Below, piece by piece: positions 6,476-14,026 of a stretch of DNA of 14,512 bases. This DNA comes from Pseudomonadota bacterium (lineage in GTDB: Bacteria; Pseudomonadota; Gammaproteobacteria; Acidiferrobacterales; Acidiferrobacteraceae). The stretch is from positions 1 to 14,512 of the forward strand of contig JAJYPQ010000054.1 of assembly GCA_021795255.1 (NCBI GenBank), in the 5' to 3' direction. Under the pieces are notes generated by a model. That model worked only from the letters and a program-made list of their open reading frames with translations, was not told the DNA's origin and ran no database searches. A program made the translations under genes and the position numbers. The stretch's first letter is position 1. The number at the start of each line of letters is the position of its first letter.

Positions 6476-7417
6476 TTAAAGCTGTTTTAGCCGCCACCAC
6501 GCCCATTTTTCGATCCACCGTCCCACGCCTCTGTCGCGGGGGGCGCTCGCGGCTGGACCTTCATTCAAGAAGGCCAGCAATTGTTCCACGCTCTGAGGCC
6601 GTTCGAGCTGGTTCATTTGCATGCACCAATCAATGGCCTCAAGGATCTGGCCCGAATAGTGGCGGCCGTAGACTCGTCGGGCCCCCTTAAAGCGGTCCTT
6701 AACGGCGCGCGCCGTGGCCGGGGGCGGGGCCCGACCGCTAAGACAAGCCCACATAGAGGCACCTATGGCGTACAGGTCCGTCCACGGGCCAATGTGGCCC
6801 TTGCTATGTTGTTCAATAGGGGCAAATCCCGCGGTGAGTGTGCTCATACCACCTGAACGCTCCTGTGTGCTTTGGGCGGCGCCAAAGTCGAGTAGCAAGG
6901 GATTGCCGCCGGAGCGTAGCAGAATGTTGGCCGGCTTTACGTCCAGATGTAACAGGCCGTTTTTATGAAGCTCATCAAGGCCTGCCAAGAGTGGTGGAAA
7001 GACGGTGCGCAAAAACTTTTCGCTCAAGCCCTGGGGGTGGCGTTTGATGTACCAACGCAAGTCCTTCCCGATCTCATAACGCATGACCATATAGACGGTG
7101 TTGTGGGCGCGAAAGAAGTTCGTGACCTGGACGATGTTGGGATGATGGAGCTTGGCGAGCGCGCGGGCCTCCTCAAAAAAACGCCGAATACCGGATGCGA
7201 ACAGTGACGCGGTTTCTTCGGACAGGGGTTCGACCCGCCCGTCCTGGTTTCGGTAGGCTTGAGTGACCGGAAGAAACTCCTTGATGACGACCTCGATGCC
7301 GGTTTCAAGGTCGGTCGCCAGATAAACCGAGCTGAAGCCGCCACCCCCGAGGGTCCTGTCGATTCGGTAGCCCTTTAAGACGTAGCCTTGTGCCAGGGGT
7401 GTGGGAGCATTGCGCAT
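6476..7417 (-). CDS. Hanks-type Ser/Thr protein kinase
   Basis: Eukaryotic-like protein kinase of 313 residues. Visible motifs: glycine loop LGGGGFSSVYLA (23-34), ATP-anchoring lysine in VVIKEF (Lys46), helix-C glutamate in FFEEARAL (Glu82 or Glu83), catalytic loop HLDVKPANILL (157-167), metal-binding DFGAAQ (177-182), and GFAPIEQ (197-203) in place of the eukaryotic APE. The residue before the catalytic Asp159 is Leu, making this a non-RD kinase that should not depend on activation-loop phosphorylation in the usual way. There is no clear transmembrane segment or sensor domain; the C-terminus ends in a Trp-rich, basic tail (RWIEKWAWWRLKQL) that may lie on the membrane. First gene of a two-gene unit with the PP2C phosphatase, read divergently from yicC. 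The ATG at 7417 has only a weak upstream site. Targets are not deducible. Confidence 0.93.
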   Translation of the reverse strand: MRNAPTPLAQGYVLKGYRIDRTLGGGGFSSVYLATDLETGIEVVIKEFLPVTQAYRNQDGRVEPLSEETASLFASGIRRFFEEARALAKLHHPNIVQVTNFFRAHNTVYMVMRYEIGKDLRWYIKRHPQGLSEKFLRTVFPPLLAGLDELHKNGLLHLDVKPANILLRSGGNPLLLDFGAAQSTQERSGGMSTLTAGFAPIEQHSKGHIGPWTDLYAIGASMWACLSGRAPPPATARAVKDRFKGARRVYGRHYSGQILEAIDWCMQMNQLERPQSVEQLLAFLNEGPAASAPRDRGVGRWIEKWAWWRLKQL

Positions 7418-7419
7418 TT

Positions 7420-7483
7420 GTTAGCCACAATAGCTCAAAATCGGTCCGAATGCAGCGTGTCCATGGCCTTAGGCCTGGCTAAC
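7420..7483. repeat. 8-bp inverted repeat GTTAGCCA...TGGCTAAC in the divergent promoter region
   Basis: GTTAGCCA at 7420-7427 is the exact reverse complement of TGGCTAAC at 7476-7483, with 48 bases between them. A smaller inverted repeat GGCCT-T-AGGCC (7466-7476) lies just inside the right arm. The left arm sits two bases from the kinase start codon. It could be a paired operator or a cruciform-forming element. No protein is known to bind it. Confidence 0.35.
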
Positions 7484-7501
7484 TTCCGGCCTGACATCGG
7501 G

Positions 7502-7517
7502 GCCCGGTCCTCCGGGC
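7502..7517. repeat. Short hairpin in the kinase/yicC intergenic region
   Basis: GCCCGG-TCCT-CCGGGC forms a perfect six-base-pair stem with a four-base loop, 36 bases before the yicC start. No T-run follows on either strand, so a terminator is unlikely. It may be a chance product of GC-rich sequence. Confidence 0.3.
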
Positions 7518-7540
7518 TGCGAGGGGCCAGGGTTTTCGGT

Positions 7541-7546
7541 TACTAT
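7541..7546 (+). promoter_or_regulatory. Candidate -10 element of yicC
   Basis: TACTAT (5 of 6 match to TATAAT) ends six bases before the yicC ATG. No convincing -35 is seen 17 bases above (TGCGAG). If this is the promoter, transcription would begin at or within a base or two of the ATG, producing a leaderless message; the absence of any Shine-Dalgarno before the ATG agrees with this. Confidence 0.3.
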
Positions 7547-7552
7547 GACTAG

Positions 7553-8419
7553 ATGACAGCCTCCGCTAAAAGTATGACGGCGTTCGCCCGCGAGCAGGCG
7601 CGATGCGAGCATGGGGAGGTTATCTGCGAGATCCGCTCGGTCAATCATCGTTTTCTTGACGTCTCGGTGCGCTTACCCGAGGGCATGGGGGCGCTGGAAC
7701 ACAGTCTCCGACAGCGTTTGGTCGGGGCCCTTGACCGCGGGAAGGTCGACTGTCAGGTCACTGTGCGCCGATCGGACGCCCAAGGCCGCTTGGCGGTCGA
7801 TTTCGTGCTCGCCAGCGCACTTGTGCGCACGGCCGAGGCAGTGCGGACGGCTCATCCAGACCTCGGTCCCCTGGCGCTTGCGGATGTGTTGCGCTGGCCA
7901 GGCGTTATACAGGCGCCACCCACACCTCTTTGGGAGGACGCGATTATGAGCGCTGCCAGTACTGCGCTCGCGTCGCTTGTGAGCCATAGGCAACGCGAGG
8001 GCGATCGGCTTGCGGCCGGGCTTAACGAGCGCTTGGAGCAGATCCGGGCCCGTCTTGAGGCTCTAAAGCCGCTGGTTGTAACGGCCCAAGACCGCCTGCG
8101 CGAACGACTACAGGCGCGCGTCAAGGCCCTGGACGTGCCTCTCGATCCGACGCGATTGGAGCAAGAGGTCGTTTTGCAGGCCCAGCGGAGTGACGTGACC
8201 GAGGAGTTCGACCGTCTGGGGGCCCATGTGGCTGAGGTGCGGACCGCTTTGGGGGGCGGCGGACCTATGGGTCGCAGACTCGATTTTTTGATGCAGGAGA
8301 TGAATCGGGAGGCCAACACCCTGGCCTCGAAGTCGCCCTCGGTCGAGATCACAAGCGCGGCCCTAGCTATTAAAGTGGTGATAGAACAAATGCGTGAACA
8401 GGTGCAGAACATTGAGTAA
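7553..8419 (+). CDS. yicC: YicC-family endoribonuclease
   Basis: Cytosolic RNase of the YicC family, shown in E. coli to take part in small-RNA turnover and conserved next to gmk in many proteobacteria. At 288 residues it matches the usual length (E. coli 287). It starts with SMTAFAREQ, equivalent to the conserved SMTAYAR, then EIRSVNHRFLDVSVRLPE (family core), GALDRGKVDCQVTVRR, GVIQ, REGDRL, and the C-terminal signature RLDFLMQEMNREANTLASKS followed by IKVVIEQMREQVQNIE. The ATG at 7553 was chosen as the first in frame; the ATG at 7574 (seven codons in) would begin right at MTAFAR. Neither has a Shine-Dalgarno. It overlaps the start of gmk. Confidence 0.95.
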   Translation: MTASAKSMTAFAREQARCEHGEVICEIRSVNHRFLDVSVRLPEGMGALEHSLRQRLVGALDRGKVDCQVTVRRSDAQGRLAVDFVLASALVRTAEAVRTAHPDLGPLALADVLRWPGVIQAPPTPLWEDAIMSAASTALASLVSHRQREGDRLAAGLNERLEQIRARLEALKPLVVTAQDRLRERLQARVKALDVPLDPTRLEQEVVLQAQRSDVTEEFDRLGAHVAEVRTALGGGGPMGRRLDFLMQEMNREANTLASKSPSVEITSAALAIKVVIEQMREQVQNIE

Positions 8420-9020
8420 GGAAGGCCGTCTTATCGTTCTTTCGGCGCCCAGCGGCGCGGGCAAGAGTAGCCTAGCGAAGGCCCTGACGGCAGATCTCCG
8501 TTTCGGGGTCTCGGTCTCGCACACGACGCGCGCGCCGCGCCCCGGCGAGCAAAACGGTGTCCATTATCATTTCGTGGATGCCCCGACCTTTGCCCACTTG
8601 GTTGAGGGGCAGGCCTTTTTGGAGCATGCCGAGGTGTTCGGCAACCGCTACGGAACCTCCAAGGCTGCGGTCGAAAGCCTCCTGAAGGCCGGCCGCTACG
8701 TGATCTTGGATATCGATTGGCAGGGGGCGAGGCGCATCAAGGCCGCTTGGCCTCAGGTCTTGACGATCTTTATTTTGCCGCCCTCCCTGGACGTCTTGGA
8801 GATGCGCTTGCGTGATCGCGGGCAGGACGAAGAGGCCGTCATTTCGCGGCGCATGGCGGCCGCTCGCGATGAGATTTCGCACTATCGGGAGTTTGACCAC
8901 GTGGTTGTGAATGACGAGTTTGACGAGGCCTTAGCTGACCTCAGGGCTCTGATTTTCGAAGGCCGAGAGCGTCGTCCCCTCAATCTCGATCCGGCCACGC
9001 TCTTAGCTACCGGTCGATAG
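8412..9020 (+). CDS. gmk: Guanylate kinase
   Basis: Essential cytosolic enzyme that phosphorylates GMP (and dGMP) to GDP using ATP, feeding GTP and (p)ppGpp synthesis. The P-loop APSGAGKS lies at residues 12-19. GMP-binding and lid features follow: VSHTTRAPRPGEQNGVHYHF, EGQAFLEHAEVFGNRYGTS, VILDIDWQGARRIK, IFILPPSLDVLEMRLRDRGQD, then EISHYREFDHVVVND. I prefer the TTG at 8412 (202 residues) because AGGTG lies seven bases upstream and the family starts just before the SxPSGAGKSS strand. A GTG at 8394 would give 208 residues but has no Shine-Dalgarno and overlaps yicC by 26 instead of 8 bases. Translation is probably coupled to yicC. Its product GDP/GTP is the substrate of SpoT encoded downstream. 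Confidence 0.95.
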   Translation: MSKEGRLIVLSAPSGAGKSSLAKALTADLRFGVSVSHTTRAPRPGEQNGVHYHFVDAPTFAHLVEGQAFLEHAEVFGNRYGTSKAAVESLLKAGRYVILDIDWQGARRIKAAWPQVLTIFILPPSLDVLEMRLRDRGQDEEAVISRRMAAARDEISHYREFDHVVVNDEFDEALADLRALIFEGRERRPLNLDPATLLATGR

Positions 9021-9025
9021 CGGCA

Positions 9026-9036
9026 TTTGCTAAACT
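9026..9036 (+). promoter_or_regulatory. Probable extended -10 promoter of rpoZ-spoT-ridA-recG
   Basis: TTTGC-TAAACT begins six bases after the gmk stop and ends 24 bases before the rpoZ ATG, giving a predicted start near 9043. The 12-mer with the following A is identical to the one upstream of rph. A -35 is not convincing (best nearby candidate TTAGCT at 9003-9008), as is common with a TGn-extended -10. Some read-through from yicC-gmk is likely as well. Confidence 0.45.
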
Positions 9037-9060
9037 AAACAGGTTCCTAAAGGAGTTCCT

Positions 9061-9342
9061 ATGGCCCGTATCACCGTCGAAGATTGTCTTCATCATGTGG
9101 AAAACCGTTTTCAGCTCGTTTTGGTAGCGGCGAGACGAGCACGGCAATTGGCGGCGGGGGCAGAACCGTGCGTCCCGCGGGAAAACGATAAGCCCACGGT
9201 GTTGGCGTTGCGCGAGATCGCCGAAGGATTTGTGACAAACGCGATCTTGGATGATAACCCGGAGACCGGATTGGAGGCCGATGACGACGCCGCCCTACCC
9301 ATTGGACCAGGTGGCGAGCTCAGCCCAAACCCCGCCAGCTAG
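9061..9342 (+). CDS. rpoZ: RNA polymerase omega subunit
   Basis: Small subunit that aids assembly of the beta' subunit into RNA polymerase and, in proteobacteria, forms part of a ppGpp-binding site. 93 residues (E. coli 91). The N-terminus [20 protein letters not shown] is the family signature (MARVTVxDCxxxVxNRFxLV), followed by [22 protein letters not shown] and an acidic C-terminus. AAAGGAG sits five bases before the ATG, one of the best ribosome-binding sites in the window. The 3' end probably overlaps the start of spoT. Location upstream of spoT, the ppGpp synthetase/hydrolase, is a conserved arrangement. Confidence 0.96.
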   Translation: MARITVEDCLHHVENRFQLVLVAARRARQLAAGAEPCVPRENDKPTVLALREIAEGFVTNAILDDNPETGLEADDDAALPIGPGGELSPNPAS

Positions 9343-11467
9343 GGAAGCAGGAGGCGCCTTAGTTTCTTTCCATGTGAGCGACCTTCTGTCGCTCCTTGAG
9401 GGCTACCTTGGCCGCGAAGAAATTGCCTCGATCTATCACGCCTACCTTTTCGGCGCCGAAGCCCACGAAGGACAGAGGCGGCGGAGCGGCGAGCCCTATA
9501 TCTACCATCCCCTGGAAGTGGCGCGCCTGCTGGCCGGTTTGCGCCTCGACGCAACGTGTTTGATGGCGGCCATTCTTCACGACGTCATTGAGGATACCGA
9601 GCACCGCAAAGACGAGATTAAAGCCCAGTTTGGCGACGAAGTCGCCGAACTTGTGGACGGCGTGAGCAAGATCGGTCAGATCGCCTTTGAGAACAAGGAA
9701 GAAGAGCAGGCCGAGAATTACCGCAAGATGTTGCTGGCCGTGGCCCGCGACATCCGCGTCATTTTGATCAAGCTTGCGGACCGCCTGCATAACATGCGTA
9801 CGATTCGCGTCCTGTCGTCGGTCCGGCAACGCGCCATTGCTCGCGAGACAATCGACATCTACGCGCCGATCGCCAACCGTCTTGGGCTTCATACCTGGTC
9901 GGTCGAGCTTGAGGATCTCGCCTTCGCGATACTCTACCCCCTGCGCTATCGAATTTTGCAGGAGGCCGTGCGTAAGCGCCACGGCAACCGCAAAGCCCTA
10001 GTCGATAAGGTGCGGGCGGCCATTGTGACCCAGTTGCGCCGCGAGGGCCTGCCGGGGGACGTCTCGGGGCGAGAGAAGAATCTCTACGGCATCTACAGCA
10101 AGATGCGCCAAAAAGGTTTGTCGTTCGAGCAAGTTTACGATCTGCTCGCGTTTCGCATCGTGGTCGACAAAGCGGATACCTGCTATCGCGCGGTCGGCGT
10201 TATCCATAATCTTTACAAGCCCATTCCGGGGCGATTCAAGGATTACATCGCGATCCCGAAAACTAATGGCTACCAGTCGCTGCACACGGTGGTTTTTGGA
10301 CCGTTCGGGGTCATGATCGAGGTCCAGGTGCGTACGGAAGACATGCATCGCGTGGCCGAAACCGGCGTCGCTGCGCACTGGCTCTATAAGACCGGCGATG
10401 TCGGGATGCAGAAACGGGCGTTACAATGGCTGCAAGGCTTGATGGAGATCCAGCAACAAGCCGGTAATCCCCAGGAGTTTCTCGAGCATCTCAAAATCGA
10501 CTTATTCCCAGACGAGGTCTACGTTTTTACGCCTAATGGGGATATCAAGAAGATGCCGCAAGGCGCCACGGTGATCGATTTCGCCTACGAGGTGCATACG
10601 GATATCGGCAAGCGCTGCGCCGGCGCTCGTATCAACCATCAGCTCGTGCCATTACGCGCAGTGCTACGTAACGGCGATCACGTCGAGGTCATCACGTCTG
10701 CCTATAGTGCCCCACATCCCTCGTGGCTCAATTCGGTGGTCACGGGCAAGGCGCGCGCTCATATCCGTAACTACCTAAAGAACCTACACCATGACGAAGC
10801 GGTCACTTTGGGTGAGCGGTTCCTGGCAAAGGCCCTACAGGCCCTGGGTTTTGAAGGAGAGATCGGCTTGGAGGCGCGCCAAGCCTTGTTGCTGACGCTT
10901 AAAATGACCAGCTGGGAGGATGTTCTTGCGGACATTGGTCTCGGGAACCGGATCGCTTCGGTGGTCGCTCGTCAGTTGCTACCGGATGTGCCAGTGGCGG
11001 CACTCGTTTCTTCGCGGACATCGGGGTCTTTGGCTATCCGGGGGACCGAGGGGGCGGTGGTCAACTACGCCAAATGCTGCCGCCCGATCCCAGGCGACCC
11101 GGTCTTAGGCTTTTTAACGGCTGGTCGCGGCATCACCGTTCATACCGAGGACTGCCCGAATGTGGCGGAATACCGTAAGCATCCCGAAAAGTGGATCGAT
11201 ATCCAGTGGGAGAGCGGGCTTGAAGGCGTGTGGCCGGTGGCTATTCGGATCGAGGTCAAGAATCGGCGCGGCGTGCTGGCCACGGTAGCCGCGGCTATGT
11301 CCGAAATGGACGCTAATATCGATACTGTGGCTATCGATGAGCGCGATGGCCAGGACACGGCGATGGATTTTGTCATTGAGGTCCAAAACCGGGCCCATCT
11401 GGCGCGTATAATCCGCCGTATTCGTTCTCAGGAGGCGGTCGTGCGCATTAACCGTAAACGAGGCTAG
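9281..11467 (+). CDS. spoT: Bifunctional (p)ppGpp synthetase/hydrolase SpoT
   Basis: RelA/SpoT-homologue that degrades and makes (p)ppGpp, controlling the stringent response. Domain order is complete: HD hydrolase (YHPLEV, His76; HDVIEDT, His100-Asp101; [10 protein letters not shown] near 176), so hydrolysis should be active; synthetase ([30 protein letters not shown] from 318, with the R-x-K-D wording of bifunctional enzymes, not RelA's E-x-D-D); TGS (VYVFTPNGD near 413); zinc-finger-type region ([12 protein letters not shown] with Cys599-Cys600, and HTEDCPN); and a C-terminal ACT domain. The start is uncertain. ATG 9281 gives 728 residues, overlaps rpoZ by 62 bases and has GGAGG only three bases away. 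GTG 9374 gives 697 residues, lines up with E. coli SpoT (702) and avoids the overlap, but lies 19 bases past an AGGAGG. ridA follows after one base. Confidence 0.96.
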   Translation: MTTPPYPLDQVASSAQTPPAREAGGALVSFHVSDLLSLLEGYLGREEIASIYHAYLFGAEAHEGQRRRSGEPYIYHPLEVARLLAGLRLDATCLMAAILHDVIEDTEHRKDEIKAQFGDEVAELVDGVSKIGQIAFENKEEEQAENYRKMLLAVARDIRVILIKLADRLHNMRTIRVLSSVRQRAIARETIDIYAPIANRLGLHTWSVELEDLAFAILYPLRYRILQEAVRKRHGNRKALVDKVRAAIVTQLRREGLPGDVSGREKNLYGIYSKMRQKGLSFEQVYDLLAFRIVVDKADTCYRAVGVIHNLYKPIPGRFKDYIAIPKTNGYQSLHTVVFGPFGVMIEVQVRTEDMHRVAETGVAAHWLYKTGDVGMQKRALQWLQGLMEIQQQAGNPQEFLEHLKIDLFPDEVYVFTPNGDIKKMPQGATVIDFAYEVHTDIGKRCAGARINHQLVPLRAVLRNGDHVEVITSAYSAPHPSWLNSVVTGKARAHIRNYLKNLHHDEAVTLGERFLAKALQALGFEGEIGLEARQALLLTLKMTSWEDVLADIGLGNRIASVVARQLLPDVPVAALVSSRTSGSLAIRGTEGAVVNYAKCCRPIPGDPVLGFLTAGRGITVHTEDCPNVAEYRKHPEKWIDIQWESGLEGVWPVAIRIEVKNRRGVLATVAAAMSEMDANIDTVAIDERDGQDTAMDFVIEVQNRAHLARIIRRIRSQEAVVRINRKRG

Positions 11468-11468
11468 T

Positions 11469-11852
11469 ATGGGCTTCGACATTGTAGAAACACAGGCCGC
11501 GCCGAGCGCGATCGGGACCTATTCTCAGGCCGTGCGGTCCGGCTCCCTCGTGTTTTTGTCCGGGCAGATCCCGCTCGATCCGAAGACAATGACCCTGTGC
11601 GCCGCCGACCCACGGGCCCAGATCATCCAAGTCTTGGATAATCTAGAGGCCGTGGTGCGGGCCGCTGGCGGCGAATTTCGTCATATCGTTAAGCTTTCAG
11701 TTTTCCTGACCGATCTGACCCACTTTCCCTTAGTCAACGAGCTGATGGCGGCGCGTTTCCAACCACCTTATCCGGCACGTTCGGCGATCGGGGTCGCGTC
11801 TTTGCCGCGCGGGGCCTTGGTCGAAATGGATGCCATCCTCGACCTCGGTTAA
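11469..11852 (+). CDS. ridA: RidA-family enamine/imine deaminase
   Basis: Small cytosolic protein (127 residues, trimeric in the family) that hydrolyses reactive 2-aminoacrylate and related enamine/imine intermediates released by PLP enzymes. Family features: [10 protein letters not shown] (13-22, with Tyr18), [11 protein letters not shown] (28-38), [15 protein letters not shown] (54-68), [16 protein letters not shown] and YPARSAIGV (101-109). Arg104 matches the substrate-carboxylate-binding Arg105 of E. coli RidA, and VEMDAI supplies the conserved Glu119, so it should be active. The ATG follows the spoT stop by one base, with GAGG six bases upstream. Its 3' end overlaps recG by 23 bases. The spoT-ridA-recG order is seen in other gammaproteobacteria. 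Confidence 0.94.
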   Translation: MGFDIVETQAAPSAIGTYSQAVRSGSLVFLSGQIPLDPKTMTLCAADPRAQIIQVLDNLEAVVRAAGGEFRHIVKLSVFLTDLTHFPLVNELMAARFQPPYPARSAIGVASLPRGALVEMDAILDLG

Positions 11853-13884
11853 AACGTCGGAGCGGCCTGCGGCGGATCGCCCGGTCACGGTCCTGCCGGG
11901 CGTGGGCCCGGCACTGGCCGGGAAGCTCGCGCGTTTGGGGATTGCGACCGTGAGCGATCTGGCGTTCCACTTGCCCTCTCGCTATGAAGACAGGACTGAG
12001 GTCTGGCCCATAAGGCGGCTCGCAACGGGCCAGGTGGCTGTGGTCGAGGGCGAGATCGTGAGCGCGGACGTGGCCGGTCGCACCCGGCCGGCCTTGGTAG
12101 TCCAGGTCTCCGATGGCACGAGTCATCTTAGCTTACGGTTTTTCCACTTCACGGCCTCCCAGAGACGTAAGCTCGACCCGGGTACGCGGATCAGCGTATT
12201 TGGCGAGGCGCGGTTCGGGCTGCAGGGGCTTGAGATGATCCACCCGGAGTATCGGTGCCAGGGGGAAGGGTCTTTGCTCGAGCCGACCTTGACCCCAGTC
12301 TATCCCAGCACCGATGGGCTGAGCGTCAAGGTCTTGCGCCGCCTCATTCGCACGGCCTTAGATCTTGTGCTTCCGGACCTCCCGGAGTACTTGCCCGCGC
12401 ATCCCGGGAACGATTTAGCTCTCAGCGATGCCTTAAGGCTCCTCCACGCCCCCACCCGGGGCGCTCTCTTGGACCCTCCGCGCCGACGCCTCGCGTTCGA
12501 AGAACTCGTGACCCATCACGCCCATTTATTGCAGTTACGCCACGTGGCCCGTGAGCGTGCCGCTCCCTGTTGCGCGGGTACCGGAGGTCTGGTGGCCGCG
12601 TTTCTTGCGCGTTTACCGTTTGTCCCGACCGCGGGTCAGGACCGAGCCATAAGCGAGATTGTGCGCGACTTGGGCGGCAGTCGACCTATGCAGCGTCTCT
12701 TGCAAGGGGACGTCGGCTCCGGAAAGACGCTGGTGGCTGCCGCCGCCGCCCTTACAGTGATCGAGGCCGGGTTCCAGGCCGCTCTTATGGCCCCGACTGA
12801 ACTCCTCGCGCGCCAGCACCTAGACACCTTTAGTGCCTGGTTTGGGCCGCTCGGTATCGAGACCGCGGGACTTATGGGCACGAAGACCGGGACCCAAGCC
12901 GGGCGCGGGCGTTTGGAGGGCGTGTCGTTTATCGTCGGGACGCAAGCGCTCTTTCAGGAGGCGATCAGCTTTGACAGCCTCGGTCTTGTGATCATTGATG
13001 AGCAGCATAGGTTTGGGGTGCGCGAGCGCCAAGCCTTGCGCGCCAAAGGGGCATCGGCTCAGCGTGCCCCCCATCTCTTGGCGATGAGTGCCACCCCTAT
13101 TCCGCGCACGCTCGCGCAAAGTGTTTACGCCGATCTCGAAATCTCGATTCTGGATGAGCGCCCCAAAGGCCGCTCCCCGGTCAATACGGTCGCCTTGCCC
13201 CAAGGCCGCCGACCCGAGGTGCTAGCGCGCGTGTCCGACGTCTGTCGCGGGGGGGCCAAGGCCTATTGGGTCTGTCCACTCGTAGAAGAGGGCGATCAGG
13301 ATCTGAAGGCCGCCGTGGCCTTGCATGCCGAGCTTGCGCGCGATCTTTCGGGGCTCGCGGTTGGTTTGATTCATGGGCGTATGAAGTCGGCCGCCAAGGA
13401 TCAAGTCATGGCGGACTTCGTTCACGGGAAAGTCCAGGTCTTGGTGGCCACGACCGTCATCGAGGTCGGGGTCGATGTGCCAAGCGCTAGTCTGCTTGTT
13501 ATCGAAAACGCCGAACGGCTTGGTTTGGCGCAACTTCACCAACTCCGCGGGCGGGTAGGGCGAGGAGCAATCCCGGGACACTGCGTTTTGCTTTATAAAG
13601 CGCCACTCGGCGAGTTGGCGCGCGAACGGATTGCCTGCTTGCGTTCTACCGACGATGGCTTCGCTATCGCTCGCAAGGATTTAGAGTTGCGCGGGGCCGG
13701 CGAGATCTTTGGGTCTCGGCAGACGGGCCTGCCCGGGTTTCGGGTCGCCGATCTGATCCGTGACGAGGACATGTTGCCGGACGCCTCACACATGGCTTCG
13801 GAACTTTTTCGCCGCGAGCCGGAGCGTTTGCTCGGTCTACGCCAGCGTTGGTTGCGCGAACGCCACGAACTCAGCCAAGCGTAG
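11830..13884 (+). CDS. recG: ATP-dependent DNA helicase RecG
   Basis: Superfamily 2 double-stranded DNA translocase that remodels stalled replication forks and branch-migrates Holliday junctions and D-/R-loops. 684 residues against 693 in E. coli, with the same layout: [17 protein letters not shown] and [15 protein letters not shown] at the N-terminus, wedge/OB domain (about 70-160, including FFHFTASQ and MIHPEYR), then helicase motifs: Walker A GDVGSGKT (293-300), [17 protein letters not shown] (390-396, DExH-type Walker B), [12 protein letters not shown], and motif [12 protein letters not shown] near 575, followed by the conserved [27 protein letters not shown] region. Start at 11830 lies inside ridA (23-base overlap); it puts about 22 residues before LPGVG, and no other plausible start codon precedes that motif. 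Shine-Dalgarno is weak, so coupling to ridA is likely. Confidence 0.96.
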   Translation: MPSSTSVKTSERPAADRPVTVLPGVGPALAGKLARLGIATVSDLAFHLPSRYEDRTEVWPIRRLATGQVAVVEGEIVSADVAGRTRPALVVQVSDGTSHLSLRFFHFTASQRRKLDPGTRISVFGEARFGLQGLEMIHPEYRCQGEGSLLEPTLTPVYPSTDGLSVKVLRRLIRTALDLVLPDLPEYLPAHPGNDLALSDALRLLHAPTRGALLDPPRRRLAFEELVTHHAHLLQLRHVARERAAPCCAGTGGLVAAFLARLPFVPTAGQDRAISEIVRDLGGSRPMQRLLQGDVGSGKTLVAAAAALTVIEAGFQAALMAPTELLARQHLDTFSAWFGPLGIETAGLMGTKTGTQAGRGRLEGVSFIVGTQALFQEAISFDSLGLVIIDEQHRFGVRERQALRAKGASAQRAPHLLAMSATPIPRTLAQSVYADLEISILDERPKGRSPVNTVALPQGRRPEVLARVSDVCRGGAKAYWVCPLVEEGDQDLKAAVALHAELARDLSGLAVGLIHGRMKSAAKDQVMADFVHGKVQVLVATTVIEVGVDVPSASLLVIENAERLGLAQLHQLRGRVGRGAIPGHCVLLYKAPLGELARERIACLRSTDDGFAIARKDLELRGAGEIFGSRQTGLPGFRVADLIRDEDMLPDASHMASELFRREPERLLGLRQRWLRERHELSQA

Positions 13885-14026
13885 CATTGGCTCGTTCTCA
13901 GGCCGGCGCCCCGTGCCATCGCCCGACAAGCGGTTGCGCATAAGGTCCCGACCAAGTCGAGTGTTAGGGTTCTTAACTGTTGATTAAATAGTCGCATCTT
14001 CCTGCTCGTTAATCGAAACTTTGAGC
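13885..14026 (+). other. Non-coding stretch between recG and the transposase remnant
   Basis: 142 bases without a credible gene. The first half is GC-rich like recG; from about 13955 it turns AT-richer (GTTAGGGTTCTTAACTG...ATTAAATAG). A small GTTA/TAAC stem around 13963-13977 is the only inverted repeat I see; no intrinsic terminator with a T-run is present. The change in composition may mark the left boundary of the IS607-type insertion; such elements lack terminal inverted repeats, so the boundary cannot be fixed by eye. Confidence 0.4.

Noticed and set aside
6175..6690. 171-residue plus-strand open frame across the PP2C/kinase junction
   Set aside because: Antisense to two well-supported genes and without family features; bridging the intergenic gap is coincidental.
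7852..8412. 186-residue minus-strand open frame opposite yicC
   Set aside because: Ser/Arg-rich translation typical of antisense frames in GC-rich DNA; yicC is clearly the real gene.
9359..9982. 207-residue minus-strand open frame opposite spoT
   Set aside because: Antisense to the highly conserved SpoT HD domain; no motif or ribosome-binding site of its own.
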